Positions 52,765 through 64,000 of a stretch of 64,000 nt of DNA are shown one piece after another. Source of the DNA: Dimorphilus gyrociliatus (taxonomy: Eukaryota; Annelida; Polychaeta; Dinophilidae); assembly GCA_904063045.1 (NCBI GenBank), contig CAJFCJ010000010.1:248001-312000 (forward strand), in the 5' to 3' direction. Within the stretch, counting starts at the first letter, position 1. Each line of letters starts with the position of its first letter. A model generated the notes under the pieces. It was given only the letters and a program-made list of their open reading frames with translations, was not told the origin of the DNA and ran no database searches. The translations under genes and the position numbers were made by a program.

Positions 52765-55700
52765 TTAAGAATATCCAGTCCATCTATGGAAGTATCCACT
52801 CCAAGCAGTATCTGCGGCAGCTTTAGATTCAGTTTCTGAACCTATAGAATATTCGTTGTTACTTAAAGACTTATATACAGAATCAGCTCTTACCCGATGC
52901 GACTTTATTTAGTAGATTTTTCTCATCTACGCTCAACTTTAACATGGTATGTAAAACAGGGACCAATTGCTGTCTTTCATCACCATTTTTAATTGTTACA
53001 AACTATTCAAAATTCAAATAAAACACAATTAATTATTGAATTATTATGTTTCATTAAAAGAAAGTAAACCTTAAAAATAATGTTCTTTAAATATTCCATA
53101 TTTGAGACGGAATTTTCGCGTTCTTGATTTCTTTCTAATCGACGAATTTCTTCTTTTAAGAATCTAGTTTGCTCAGAAAGTCTGGCAGAAGTCGCTTCGC
53201 TCTCATTCAAAAGCTAAGGCAGGTATAATTTAAAATCATGTTAAATAGGAATTAGATAGAATTTAGTATATAAACAATAAACCTCGCTAAGATGTTCCAC
53301 TTTCTTTTGCGATGTTGTTAATTTTGTCTTTAGTATTCCTTCATCTTCATATTCGAATATTTCTATATCAATCATATAAAGGTTATATTATTTCATGGCT
53401 TTTATTACGTACTAGGCGTATAGGTTACAAAAAGGTTAGAAACTCTATTTACTAACCACTTGGGGGCCTCGAATCGATCGGGGAGTTTAGTAGTTGTTCG
53501 AAAGACGAAAAATTTCTTTTTTCTTTTCTTTCAATTTCTTTATATTCCATTCCTTCAGCGCTTGGTCTCTCAACTTGCCTGGGATCGTTCAATATGTCTG
53601 TTATTTGCTCTTTAACGGTGATTTGAGATCCATCAGCTAATAGGTTCCTAACTTTGTGTAGTTCTGTTTGAATTTGTTTATTCTCCGAATGTGAATTATC
53701 CAATTGCTGTTGTAACATGCAAAGAGCCTTTCTATGTTCATCTTGAACACTTTTCATTTGATCTTTAAAAGTTTTCGAAAGGTTTTCATTCTGAACTGTT
53801 AATTGTTTAACTGATTCGAAATGCTCATTCTTTGACTGTTGCAGATCTTCAAATCTGTATTTAAAAGATAACAGTGAGATCATAAGGCATATGTTTAAAA
53901 ATCACGACAAAGACTAAGACAACGAGGGAGAAAAATGAATTCCACTTCTAAATCAAATATTACAAATTTTTCAACATCAACTACCCTTAGTTGGGTTAAT
54001 AATAATGTAATAAATATAGTAATATTTAGCCTTGGTGAATATAATTGTAGTTAATGCTTAAAATTAATTATTTCTTTTTTAAATTAGAATAATAGAACTA
54101 CAGTTTTTATAGAAACTATTAAAGATACGAATAGTTTTACAACTTTTTCTAACATACAAGAAATATCTACAAATGCTATAAATCTTTCTAAATTTGAACA
54201 TTTTGAAACTACAATCTCAATAGATAAAATTTTAAAAGGAGATAGTAATGATGAATATTTTACAGTATATACTCTAATATTCACGGCCGTTCCTATCACT
54301 TTAATATGCATTTTGACAATATTAGTTTGCATTAGGTGAGATATTTAAGTGTTTAATTATTTAAAATGTTATTAATCAGAGAGAAGTTTATAAATTAGAA
54401 TGTGGATGGTTAATAAAAGTAAGGATATAGAATCAGAATTTAACGATACTAAAAGAAAAAAGTTAGTTAGAGAAAGATTATTACGTTTAAAAGATGGTTC
54501 TGATGTATCTGACAATTTAAACGATTATATAAGTCAATATAGTTTAAATACTGCTTTAAGAAGCATAGAATCTAAATTACAAGTTGAGAATCAAGACATA
54601 AATACGACATATTTATGTAATATTATTGATGACAATTCGGAGGAGAGGCAGGGTGTAATATTTGATTCGAATACCGATGAAATAGCCGATGTTTTAAAGA
54701 TGATTGCATAAAATTTTATAAAGGAAAAAAATTACCTTTCTCTGAATTCTGTTTCTTTAGTTTTAAGATCTCGTTGTAATTTATTATTTCGCTGCATTAT
54801 TCTTCTGTTTTCATCTTCGAGATGTTCACTTTCTGACTGAACAGTCATTATTTGCTCTCTGTTAATAAATAAATAATAAATTATACATTATTCTCTTCAA
54901 GGTAGCTAAATGAACAGATAATTACTTTAATTCTCTAACTTTAGCCCTCAAATTTTCAACATTTGATTCTAGATTTGATTTTTCTTCTTTTAACTCTTCC
55001 ATTTTAGTCTGAAACGCTGTATCTGGTTTCGATTGCCTAGTTAACACACTTTTTACCTTGACTTTGTAACTTTCATATTCTGATTGAACAGTTTCAAGCT
55101 CATTCTTACTTAATTCCAAATCTTCATTCAAATGTCTCATTCGGGATTCCAATGATTTGATTGTCTTTTGTAACTGTTCGTTAGACTTTTCAAGTCTATC
55201 TTCTATTTTTTGTTTGGCAGACAATGAGTTTGATAAATCCAATTTACTCTTTTCGTTTTGGCTCACTAATCTTTCAACGTCTATTTGGAGTTCAGCCTCT
55301 CTTTTTTTCAAGTTCATTTCCGACTGTCTAGAATCAGTTAACTCTTTTTTGATTTTTTTTAGTAACTGCTTCAATTTTAACATTCTGTCCTCTGCTGATT
55401 TTGTCTGACTTTCAGAGCTCTCTATTTCCTTTTTTAGTGACTCTACCAAAGATTCTCGCCTTTCAACTTCCGCTTGTAAATTTTCATTCTCTTTTACCTT
55501 CTCTTCGATAGATTTGTTTAGTGTTTCAATAGTTCTTTCATAATCAGCGAATTCCAAATCTAGCATAGAATTCTTGCTGGCTACTTTCTTTAACGAAACG
55601 ATTTCATTGGCATAATCTTCTCGAGTTTTTTGTAATTCATTCTTTTCTTTTTCCATGCTGGATAATTGACCTTTAAGGGTAATAACTTCATTATTAACTT

Positions 55701-58700
55701 TCTCTTTCTCTCTCTCCGAATTTTCTAGTTTAAATTTCATTTCATCATTGTCATTTTTCATTTTGGATATATTACTTTTTAGTTCTTTTGCTTCGTTGCA
55801 ACCCTTTTCCAAATTAGAAATAACATCTTTTAAAGAATTAATTTCACTATCAGCTTTCTCTCTATCAGCTGTTGAAGAAGATAGGGAATTTATTATATCT
55901 TTATTTTCGTTCTTCAATTTTAGATTAAGATCTTTCAAATCTTCAATTTCATTGTTTAGTTCTTTGCCGATAATCTCTAGAGATTCTTTTTCTTTTTTCA
56001 GTTGAGAAAAGGTCTGGTTTAATGATTCTAATTGGCTAACAGCGTTTTCTTTGTCATTTTCTAAACTTTCTACTTTGATTTTTATTTCGTTACACTCTTT
56101 TTTGGATTTTAAAGCAATTTGTTTAAATTTAAAACATTTGTCAACATTTTCCTTTCCTTCCGCCTTTGATTTTGACAATTTTTCCGAAATACTTTCGTTT
56201 TCTATCCTTAAGCTATCTACATCTGCTCGTAGTTTTTCTAAAGAAGCTCTTAAATCGGAATTTTCATTAATTAAAGAAATAATTTCTTGTGAAGCCAACT
56301 CTTTCTTACTTCCTAATAAATTCTCCAATTGGTCTATTTGTTCCTTTAACAAATCATTGTTTTTATTCGAAGCTATTAGATCTTGATTGGCTTCTTTAAG
56401 ATCTTGATTTAGCTTTTCTATAGATTTTTCATATTCTTTTTCAGTAAAAAACGATATTTCTTCTTTTAACAATTCGTTGTTCTTTAAAGCTGCAGTTAAT
56501 TGTACGTTTGTATTGTTTAATTTATTATACAATTCTTCGTTGTTTTTTTCATATTCTTTAGCTTTAAATTGGTTTATTTGCTCTTCTAAACTTTTGTTTA
56601 ATTGTTCCAAATTGTCTATTTTGGCGAGATATTCTTTAATATTAGCTGTTTTCTCTTCTTGTGATTCTCTTTGACGATTGAGATCCTCTTTCAAGTGATG
56701 ATTAGCTTGACTTTCTTCAGTAAATTTCTCTTCAATTTCTTTCAATTGAGCGGCTAAATCTGAAATTGTTTTGTCATAATTTTTATTTTCTAAATCAGTT
56801 ATTTGAGCAACCAGTTTTTCGTTATTATTGGAGGATTTAACGAGCATTTCTTCGCTTATTTTTAATTTACACTTTAATTCCTCTGTTTCTTGAGAAAGTG
56901 CTTTTAAAGCATTTTGGAGGGACTCCTTCTCGACCATCCTAACATTTAGTTCAGACAATTTCTCATTAAGAATTGCTACTTCACTTTGCCTGTCTTTTAA
57001 TGATATATCTAATTCATTTATCACAGTTGTCATGTTTTCCAGACACTCTCTTTGCTGAGAGTTGGAATTTTTTAAAGATTCGAGCTGTTCTATTGTACAA
57101 GTTTCTTTCTGCTTGCTTTCCTCTATTTTACTTTCTAAGTTTTCTATTAATTTTTCACACTCATCTATGGTTGTTTTATATTTTATAATTTCTAGTTCTT
57201 TTTCCTGTAATAGTATATCAACATTTTCCCTATTATCTTCTGAGGATTCTTCTTTTCCTAAAATAAACTCTAACTCAGTTTGAGCACCACATTCAATTAG
57301 TTGCTTTTTCAAATGAGATATCATAGCATCCTCAGCTTCTATTAAGTTTGTATCTTTTTTTGCTTTCAAGTTATCATAGTCCTCCTTAATTTTTTTGCAA
57401 TCATGATCCTTTACTTGTAAAGATTCATGAAGAGATATAATTTCCTTCTTCAGTGATTCAATCTCTTCTTGGAAATTTATCGATTTTGAATCACCTGTGG
57501 ATATATCTGTGGAATTTTTCAGCGATGTATACTCAGCCAATACATCTTCGTATTGAGCTTTAATGTTTTGTAATAATTCGTCCTTAGCTGCTATTTGTGA
57601 CACACACTCTTCTTTGGTTGATTGTAAATTCTGTATTTGATTTTTAGTTTGCTCCAACTCTTGAATCGTACGTTCATGCGCCAATTTAGTACTTTCAAAT
57701 TCATTGCCAGTACTTTCCTTGAAAGATTCGTACTGGTCTTTAACTTTCTTCAGCTCTACTGTTAACATTTCCTTCTGTTTATTATTCTCATCTTGCAACT
57801 TTTCAACTTCAACTTTCAAGTCCAAACTCTCAGTTTTAATTTGACTCAGAGCTTCATTAAGAGCATTCAGTTCGGCACTTAGATCGATTTTCTCTTCATC
57901 AGACTCATATATTGATTTAATCTTCATTTGTTCTGTCTGTTCTGGGAAAGATTTTAATTGAATGTTTTCTTCTTCTAGACGTTTCATTTCCGTTTGAAGA
58001 ATAATCAGCGTTTGTTTTAAATCAGTCAATTCTGTCGCTTTATCCTCTAAAGCTGACTTTAATTCTCGACTAATAGAATTTATCTTAGTTAATTGACCAG
58101 TCAATTCCATATTCAGTTGGCAAGAATTTCTATCTGTATTTTCCGAGTATTGGCTTTTCATTATGTTATATTTTTCAATTAATTCGCTAATTCTAGATTG
58201 ATGAGAATCATTTAAGTTTCTCAATTCATCGTGGAGATGTTTGTTTTGTTGAATAAGAGAATATTGTTGATTTTTGACAACTTTAACAATTTCTTTCATT
58301 TCATCATTTTGTCTTTCAGAATTCTGAAGTTCGTCTTTAATTTTAACGTAAGCGATTTCTCTCTTTTCCAATTCTTTACTTAACTAAAAGTTTTTCATAA
58401 AAAATAAAAGAGTGAATAAATATAGAAATTAATTATTTAATGAGCAAATGTGCTACACGTATAACAAACCTGTCCAACTTTATTCTGAAACTTATCAAGT
58501 TCATTTTTTAAAGTTCCCACTTGGCATTGTAAATCAATGGTACTATCCGATTCATGTTGTTCTCTTAACTTGAGAAGATTTTCTCTTAAATTATCCCTTT
58601 CTTGGAGCGCTTCCTGTATGATAATAATTGTTTATTAAAAGGCTTTTTATGTATATTCTAATGTAAATAGATTTAACTAGTATTTATATTAACTATTACT

Positions 58701-61700
58701 ACTGACTAGAAATCAGTTGCAAAAAGTCGCTTAAAGATAAATATTCAAAAGTGGAAGAAAAAAAGCTGTAAAAACTATGTCGCAAAATGCAAAACGTGCT
58801 TTATATAATAGTAAAAATTATTAAAATTAAACGAATAGGGAGAGATAAATGCGTAAAAATACATTTTTAGTAAAAAATATTAAAGCAGAGTATATAATAG
58901 CTTTTCAATAAGCTACGAATTCTGACTAAACTTCTTTGGGAGTAGGTACTCCTATGGTTGATAACAAAATCAATTACAGATAACTTTTCTTCAATTTGTC
59001 TTTCATGAAACATAGAAAGCAAACTATTTTTGTTCACATATATAAATATATATATATATATTAATATGTCTATATATTGAATATATAAATATATTTTTGT
59101 ATATATTAATAATAATAACAATGGATATAAAAAACATGGCATAAAAGGAGAGGATAAAAGCAAACAGTAAAAGGGAAAAGAAAGCGTTTAATAATGTCAA
59201 ACTATTTGTTATCAACCGTGTACAATATGTCACTTCAAATACATTCTAAGCGAATAAAATATAAAAAAAAGCCGTAAATGTGTAAAACCTTCAAAACTAT
59301 TGTGCATTTATGTCCTACAAGTGATATTTTCTGAAAAACAAAGCAATTTCTCCTAGAAATATTATTATATCAAAAATAAATGCAATTATTTTTACAAAAA
59401 ATTGCGAAAGTAAAAATATATAAAAAAAATATCCTTTAATTAAGATAATAATCTTATTATATATATATATACAGGATATACATATACATATATATGCATG
59501 TGTAATAAAAAGAAAATAAAATAGAAATATACATCACAATGATAAATAATAGAATATTATTCAGATTTATATACCTGTAAAGCGCTATTTAGATCATCTA
59601 ATTGATGAAAGCTCTCGTCTTCTTTTCTCTCCAAATCCAGCAGTTCTTCATACGCTCTGTCCTAAGAAATAGAAAAGATAGACAATAACAATATTTATTA
59701 TTTTAAACTGAATAATAATTAATTGATTAACTTAATTAGTTAATTAATATTTCATATATTCAACTGCTTAACTTCATTTACCTTATCAAATCTTTCTAGT
59801 TCCAAAAGCTTTTCCCATTCATATAATTGATTTCGAACTCTTTGTAATTCTTTTGCTAGTAGAATTTTATCTTGCTTAATTTTTTCTAATTCAGGCTGTG
59901 ACTCCTGAAAGGAGAATATTAATGAAGAAATTCTATTATCCTTCATACAATGATTATATATTTATGAAAAGAATATTAAACAAATACAAATTCAATATAA
60001 TACTTACAGGAGAATTAGATTCTGCTAGTTTACTTTTAAATTCTTCTCTCTCTGATTCAATTATCTTTATAAATAAACGAAATAAATTAAACAAAAATAA
60101 CACGAATTATTAACCATGTTTCTTTTTTTAGAATTCTTTAAGTATAACAATACCTTTATTTGCTTTTGAAGTTGCAGAATCTCATTTAAGTGTTTCTCAT
60201 CATTTTCTCTCGCCTGAATTATTTCGTTTGATTAATATAAAAAAAATGTCCGTTATTTAATGCAATCAACTGAAATTATCACCTCGTTTTCACGTATTTT
60301 TAAGCTTTCCATAAAAGAATTTTTTTCTTTCGTTAGGCTTTCAATGGTTTTTCTATTTTCTTCACATTCCGCTTCAAAATTTTCGATAATATCAGTATTT
60401 TTATCAATATTTTGTAAATTCAGATTTAGCCTATTATTTTCTTGCTTCAGTTCTTCCATTTCGGATTTCAGTGAATCTTTAACCATCTTACACGCCGATA
60501 TAGCATCATCACGTGCCGATTTAAGAACATCGTTTTCGGCTTCGGCGTTCTATATTGTTTTTAATTTTAAAGCTTAGTGATAGACATGTTATTATTTTAA
60601 AACATTTATTAGATACCTTAAATTTGAGTTTCAGTTCGTTAATCTCTTTATTTAAACATTCGAAAGTCGATTTCATTCCTTCTTCTTTCATTTTCGTACA
60701 TTCAATCATTTCATTTAATCTCTTTATTCAAATAAAATAATAAATTTTATTATTGAAGTATTTACAACTTTCCATTAAAAACTATACCGAATTTTCAGCT
60801 TTATAAGTCTGCAAATTACTATTCAAATCATGACACTTTTCACAATCTTTTCCCGAATTTGAAAGTTCAGTAACTTTACCATTTAGGTCTGTAGATGTAT
60901 TATGTTCTTTTTTAGACTGATATGAATACTTATGCTCATATATATACAGTATATATATATATATATATATATGTACTGTAAAGGTATACTCTGAACAAAT
61001 CTCAATATGAGTAGTGTAAGATTATAAAAAACATTAAAAAAACGATAAATTAAACCTATTCGAAAAAAAGCATAAACACATTTCTAATGTACTCCTCACC
61101 TAAGAATAGAACGACTGAATAAATTTTAGAAGAAATCATTCAAGTATTATAATTATTTTTTTTTATGAATGACTAATTCTATTACATGAATACACAGTAA
61201 TACACGTATTTATACGTGTACCTATAAAAGTATACTTTCAAAGAAAATTGAACATTAATCTAAGTCTAAGCATTAGATTAAAGTATAGTTGGTTAAACTA
61301 ATCAATAATTTTATAAAATATGAAATATGGGTACGACTATCCGCTGAAATTGATGGCTTAAGCTATAAAAGCTACAGGTTTTAAACTATTGATTATAGCA
61401 AAGTGTAATAAATTTATGTTAATATTCCAAAAATTAAAATTTTGAGAGAATTGTGTGCGAATTATTGTTGGTGTTATAAGTTTTATGTTTGCTATTTTAG
61501 CTGCCTTTAACTATAATGCCATATCCTTGCTTTAGTAATGATTGAAATAATTTGATAAATAGGGTTGTTAGACTTAGATCCTTTTACTTACCTGTAATTT
61601 GTTGCTTCAGCTTTTGACTCTGAAGTAACTGCTTTTTTACTAGAATAATCAGTTCCTCTTTAGATTTAGAGTCAAGCTAAAATATATGATTGTTATTAGA

Positions 61701-61788
61701 TATTGATAGTATTTGTATTTAAGTATATTCTTACTTTATTTGCTGGTTTTGTTGATGGACTGGCAGATACGTCTGAACTTTCGGCCAT
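52765..61788 (-). CDS. GCC2: GCC2 (GCC185) golgin, GRIP and coiled-coil protein
   Basis: Long coiled-coil tether of the trans-Golgi network that captures endosome-derived vesicles and binds Arl/Rab GTPases through its C-terminus. Exon 1 (61788-61735) starts MAESSDVSASPSTKPANK. Exon 2 (61676-61592) has LDSKSKEELIILVKKQLLQS, the conserved N-terminal helix. Several short exons follow, then one giant exon (58383-54926, about 3.46 kb) of unbroken coiled coil, with EFADYERTIETLNKSIEEK and ESYKVKVKSVLTRQ matching GCC2. Later exons carry SVQDEHRKALCMLQQQ, SFEQLLNSPIDSRPPSG and EEIRRLERNQERENSVSNME. The GRIP region, YLKNIIFK then LVPVLHTMLKLS, ends AWSGYFHRWTGYS. Total length is about 1.7 thousand residues, as in vertebrates. 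The intron 54734-53857 hosts an opposite-strand gene. Confidence 0.95.
53935..54711 (+). CDS. Nested antisense gene: single-pass membrane glycoprotein, unknown
   Basis: Three exons (53935-54006, 54088-54335, 54399-54711) have clean GT..AG introns of 81 and 63 nt and join in phase to 210 residues. The gene lies entirely inside one GCC2 intron, on the other strand. The N-terminal 83 residues are Ser/Thr/Asn-rich with five N-glycosylation sequons (N2, N8, N11, N26, N56) and no signal peptide. Residues 84-106 form one strong transmembrane helix, VYTLIFTAVPITLICILTIL. A basic RMWMVNKSKD follows, then an acidic, helical cytoplasmic tail ending DEIADVLKMIA. Charge distribution predicts N-out/C-in (type III). 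No family is recognised. No AATAAA precedes the GCC2 exon at 54735, so its mRNA may end within that exon. Confidence 0.7.
60939..60973. repeat. (TA)n runs in a GCC2 intron
   Basis: Interrupted TA dinucleotide repeat; similar runs occur in other GCC2 introns (59040-59110, 59458-59500) and in the last intron of NDUFC2 (44961-44992). Confidence 0.85.
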
Positions 61789-62063
61789 ATTTGCTATATA
61801 GTGTTAAAACCTTTCTGTTTAGAAGCAGAAAACTGATTTACAACAATTTGTTTATCACATAACGCAATTTCTGACACGAAATTCAGTAATCCCTTCGAAT
61901 TTAATATAGTGACACAAAACATTCAATTTAGTTTGGTTCACGAGGTTTTGCTATTATATCGACAAATTAATTGGGATTGAATACCAGTCCTGTTTATATA
62001 GCAGACAACCCTTAAAAATGGCGGTTCTCAATTAGATTGAAAACATCGGGGAAGCGATGCTTG
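61789..62063. promoter_or_regulatory. 275-bp bidirectional promoter, GCC2 and DLG
   Basis: The start codons of GCC2 and the first DLG exon seen here diverge with 275 bp between them. A YY1-like AAAAATGGCGGTTC (62014-62027) lies 40 bp before the DLG start, as at other promoters in the window. The ATG in it is out of frame with DLG. Confidence 0.5.
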
Positions 62064-64000
62064 ATGGCTTATTTTTCGAATACTCAGTACCGAGAAAATG
62101 ATGAATATAGCTATGGAGAAATTGATAAGCGAGAAGATTTTTGTCTTGCCAAGCCAGAAATCGTCAGGTAACTGCGATTCGCCATAAACTGCGATAGAAA
62201 GTAGAATATTTCAACTGGATAAAAACGATAGTTTATTTATTATTACATAAATCGCCATTTTGATTAATAGAGTTAATAGAAACATAGTACTGCATCTCAA
62301 GTTATAAATATGTCACCATAGTAACAATGCTCATAAATTGACTGATTTAGAGAGACATGACTGCTAGGTGGCGTTGGCTAAATATTTATAGCATCTGTAG
62401 GCATCTGCTGCAACATCTGTTTTTTATGCAGAGGTCCCAGGCGTATACAGTTAACGAAGGGATCGAGCGGATTCGGCTTTAACATAATTGGAGGAGAAAA
62501 TGGATCGGGTATTTTCGTCAGTTTCATATTAGCTGGTGGACCTGCTGACTTATCAGGTGAGCTTAGGACAGGGGATCAGTTACTGTCTGCCAACGGACAA
62601 GACTTACGGCATGCTACTCATTTCGAAGCTGTTCAGGTTTGTGTTTAGACCTCAATAGATATATAAAGAGTATACGTGTAAATATATAGATGCAATGTAC
62701 GTTATATTTGTACAAATATTTGATGCAATATTTAAGAGTTTTTCCTTATTTTCTTTAAAAAGTGAATTTAAAAAATATATTAGCATGAAAATATTGCATA
62801 ATCTATTTTGTCAATTAACATAATAGTCGAAATTATTGCCTGTGAAAATAGTATATTATCTCTAGAGCTTTATGACAAAATTGCTTGCTGTATGTAGGTT
62901 AGTTTTCATCAGAATTTTATGACAAATAGCCGTAATGGAAATTTTTTAGCCAAGAAGAATATTACTGGAAGGTAACTTAAACATATTAATTAAAATTAAA
63001 AGAGGATCGCCAGAGGGTAATATATTGCTCTTTGTAAAATACAAAGTAACATAAAGATAATTACTAAAACATTCATTTCGCAGTAGTCAAGCGCTAGAAC
63101 GCACAGTTTTTTTCTTCATGATACATTGATCTAAAACCAAATAGTGTGACAAATAGCGCCCTCTGAACTTAAATGGTCCAAGACTTTGTTACATCCCGTC
63201 GTTTCCCTTCAATCAATTAATTGCCTAATTTAGAGTGAGTTATTTATTAGAAACGCCCCTTGAATATTCAAATTGATTGGGATAATTTGCATATATAAAA
63301 GTCGTGACTAGAATTAGGTCGATTTTTAAACATTAAGAAGTTAAATGTTATTGATCGGAACCAGATGTTATTTTTGTGAATATAAAATATTGTTTTTTAC
63401 ATTTTTCAATACTAAACAGTAAATTTAGACGTTCTTTTATTGTTTAACAGGTTTTAAAACGCAACCAAGAAAGTATTGAATTTGTTGTTGAATATCGTCC
63501 TGACGATTATAACAGAGCAGAATCACGATTACACGATTTACGGGAGCAGATGCTTACGACAAGCCAGCTTAGAACGACGCATAAAAGAACATTGTACGTT
63601 CGAACCTTATTCGATTACAATCCATCAACAGACAGCGGTCTGCCATCCCGGGGTCTGGCCTTTAAACATGGTTTCATACTACACGTTACTAATGCATCAG
63701 ATGACGAATGGTGGCAGGCAAAAGTCCTGCTACCCGTCCCAGAGGAAGATATATTTGGTATCATTCCTTCGAAAAGAAGGGTTGAGAGAAAGGAGAAAGC
63801 TAGATTAAAAAATGTAAAATTTTCCCAAACGCGTGATTTGAATTCGGGCGACAAGAGGAAAAAAAATTTTGCCTTTTCGAGAAGGTTTCCATTTATGAAA
63901 AGCAAAGAACACTCGGGTTCGGAGGAAGTTAGTGATGAAGAAGAATGTATAAGATCTTACGAGCCAGTCAGCCTGCAGCAAATTAACTATTTTCGACCTG
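62064..64000 (+). CDS. DLG: Discs-large MAGUK (DLG), PDZ3-SH3 part; gene continues past window
   Basis: Membrane-associated scaffold of synapses and septate/basolateral junctions. Three exons are seen: 62064-62167, 62432-62636, and 63451 to the window end, all in phase. Exon 1 encodes [20 protein letters not shown] and ends KPEIVR. Exon 2 encodes PDZ3, with [20 protein letters not shown] and [20 protein letters not shown]. Exon 3 finishes PDZ3 ([11 protein letters not shown]), then the SH3 domain with [34 protein letters not shown] and [17 protein letters not shown]. The hook region follows, with [20 protein letters not shown] and [15 protein letters not shown] at the edge. The guanylate kinase domain is outside. 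The order matches discs-large rather than MPP proteins. The L27, PDZ1 and PDZ2 parts are not between this exon and GCC2; an in-frame TAA (62013-62015) precedes the ATG. Confidence 0.93.

Noticed and set aside
55157-57283. Plus-strand open frames opposite the giant GCC2 exon
   Set aside because: They are Phe/Ser-rich mirror frames of a Lys/Glu-rich coiled coil and have no family features or splice sites.

Overview
This window is AT-rich nuclear DNA of an animal. The genes are spliced: introns have GT..AG ends, many are only 55-110 nt long, and a few are kilobases long. The gene set is metazoan: a BMP/TGF-beta-type ligand, discs-large MAGUK, TRPV-type channel, IFT121, telomerase reverse transcriptase, INTS8, GCC2 and PNRC. 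Gene density is high, about 20 genes in 64 kb, with several head-to-head pairs a few hundred bases apart, which suggests a small-genome invertebrate. I cannot fix the phylum from the sequence alone. I see no transposon body, CRISPR array, tRNA or rRNA gene.

Layout. 1-2883 (-) is the 5' part of WDR35/IFT121, sharing a promoter with RPL30 (+, 3254-3971). RPL30 converges on a TRPV-type channel (-, 4015-6157), and a perfect palindrome holds an AATAAA signal for each strand. A platelet-activating-factor acetylhydrolase (-, 6343-8444) follows. Then come a secretory-pathway JmjC protein ending in KDEL (+, 9666-11359), a divergent TGF-beta ligand (+, 11525-12889) and an Hsp110/HSPA4 chaperone with two strong heat-shock elements (+, 13333-16379). 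A zinc-binding/F-box/E2-like fusion protein with no catalytic cysteine (-, 17037-19602) lies head-to-head with INTS8 (+, 20175-25885).

A 3-kb gene-poor stretch precedes an unrecognised secreted protein spread over 5.4 kb (+, 28892-34273) and a small two-exon helical-protein gene (+, 34890-35454). The latter converges on a many-exon TERT (-, 35633-40864). Next are PNRC-like (-, 41738-42312), GLT1D1 (-, 42802-44099), NDUFC2 (+, 44259-45115), a bZIP factor (+, 46922-48783) and a small two-helix membrane protein (-, 49132-49506). A second gene-poor stretch (49.5-52.8 kb) is followed by the golgin GCC2 (-, 52765-61788). One GCC2 intron is almost filled by an opposite-strand gene for a single-pass membrane protein (+, 53935-54711). 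The window ends in a discs-large MAGUK (+, 62064 onward) that, as read here, starts directly at PDZ3.

The genes do not form one pathway. They are mostly housekeeping and signalling genes. The strongest candidates for something undescribed are the zinc/F-box/dead-E2 fusion, the gene nested antisense in GCC2, the PDZ3-first DLG form, and three orphan proteins. Exon models come from reading splice sites and checking that phases add up. No search or alignment program was run, and family names rest on recognition of conserved motifs.
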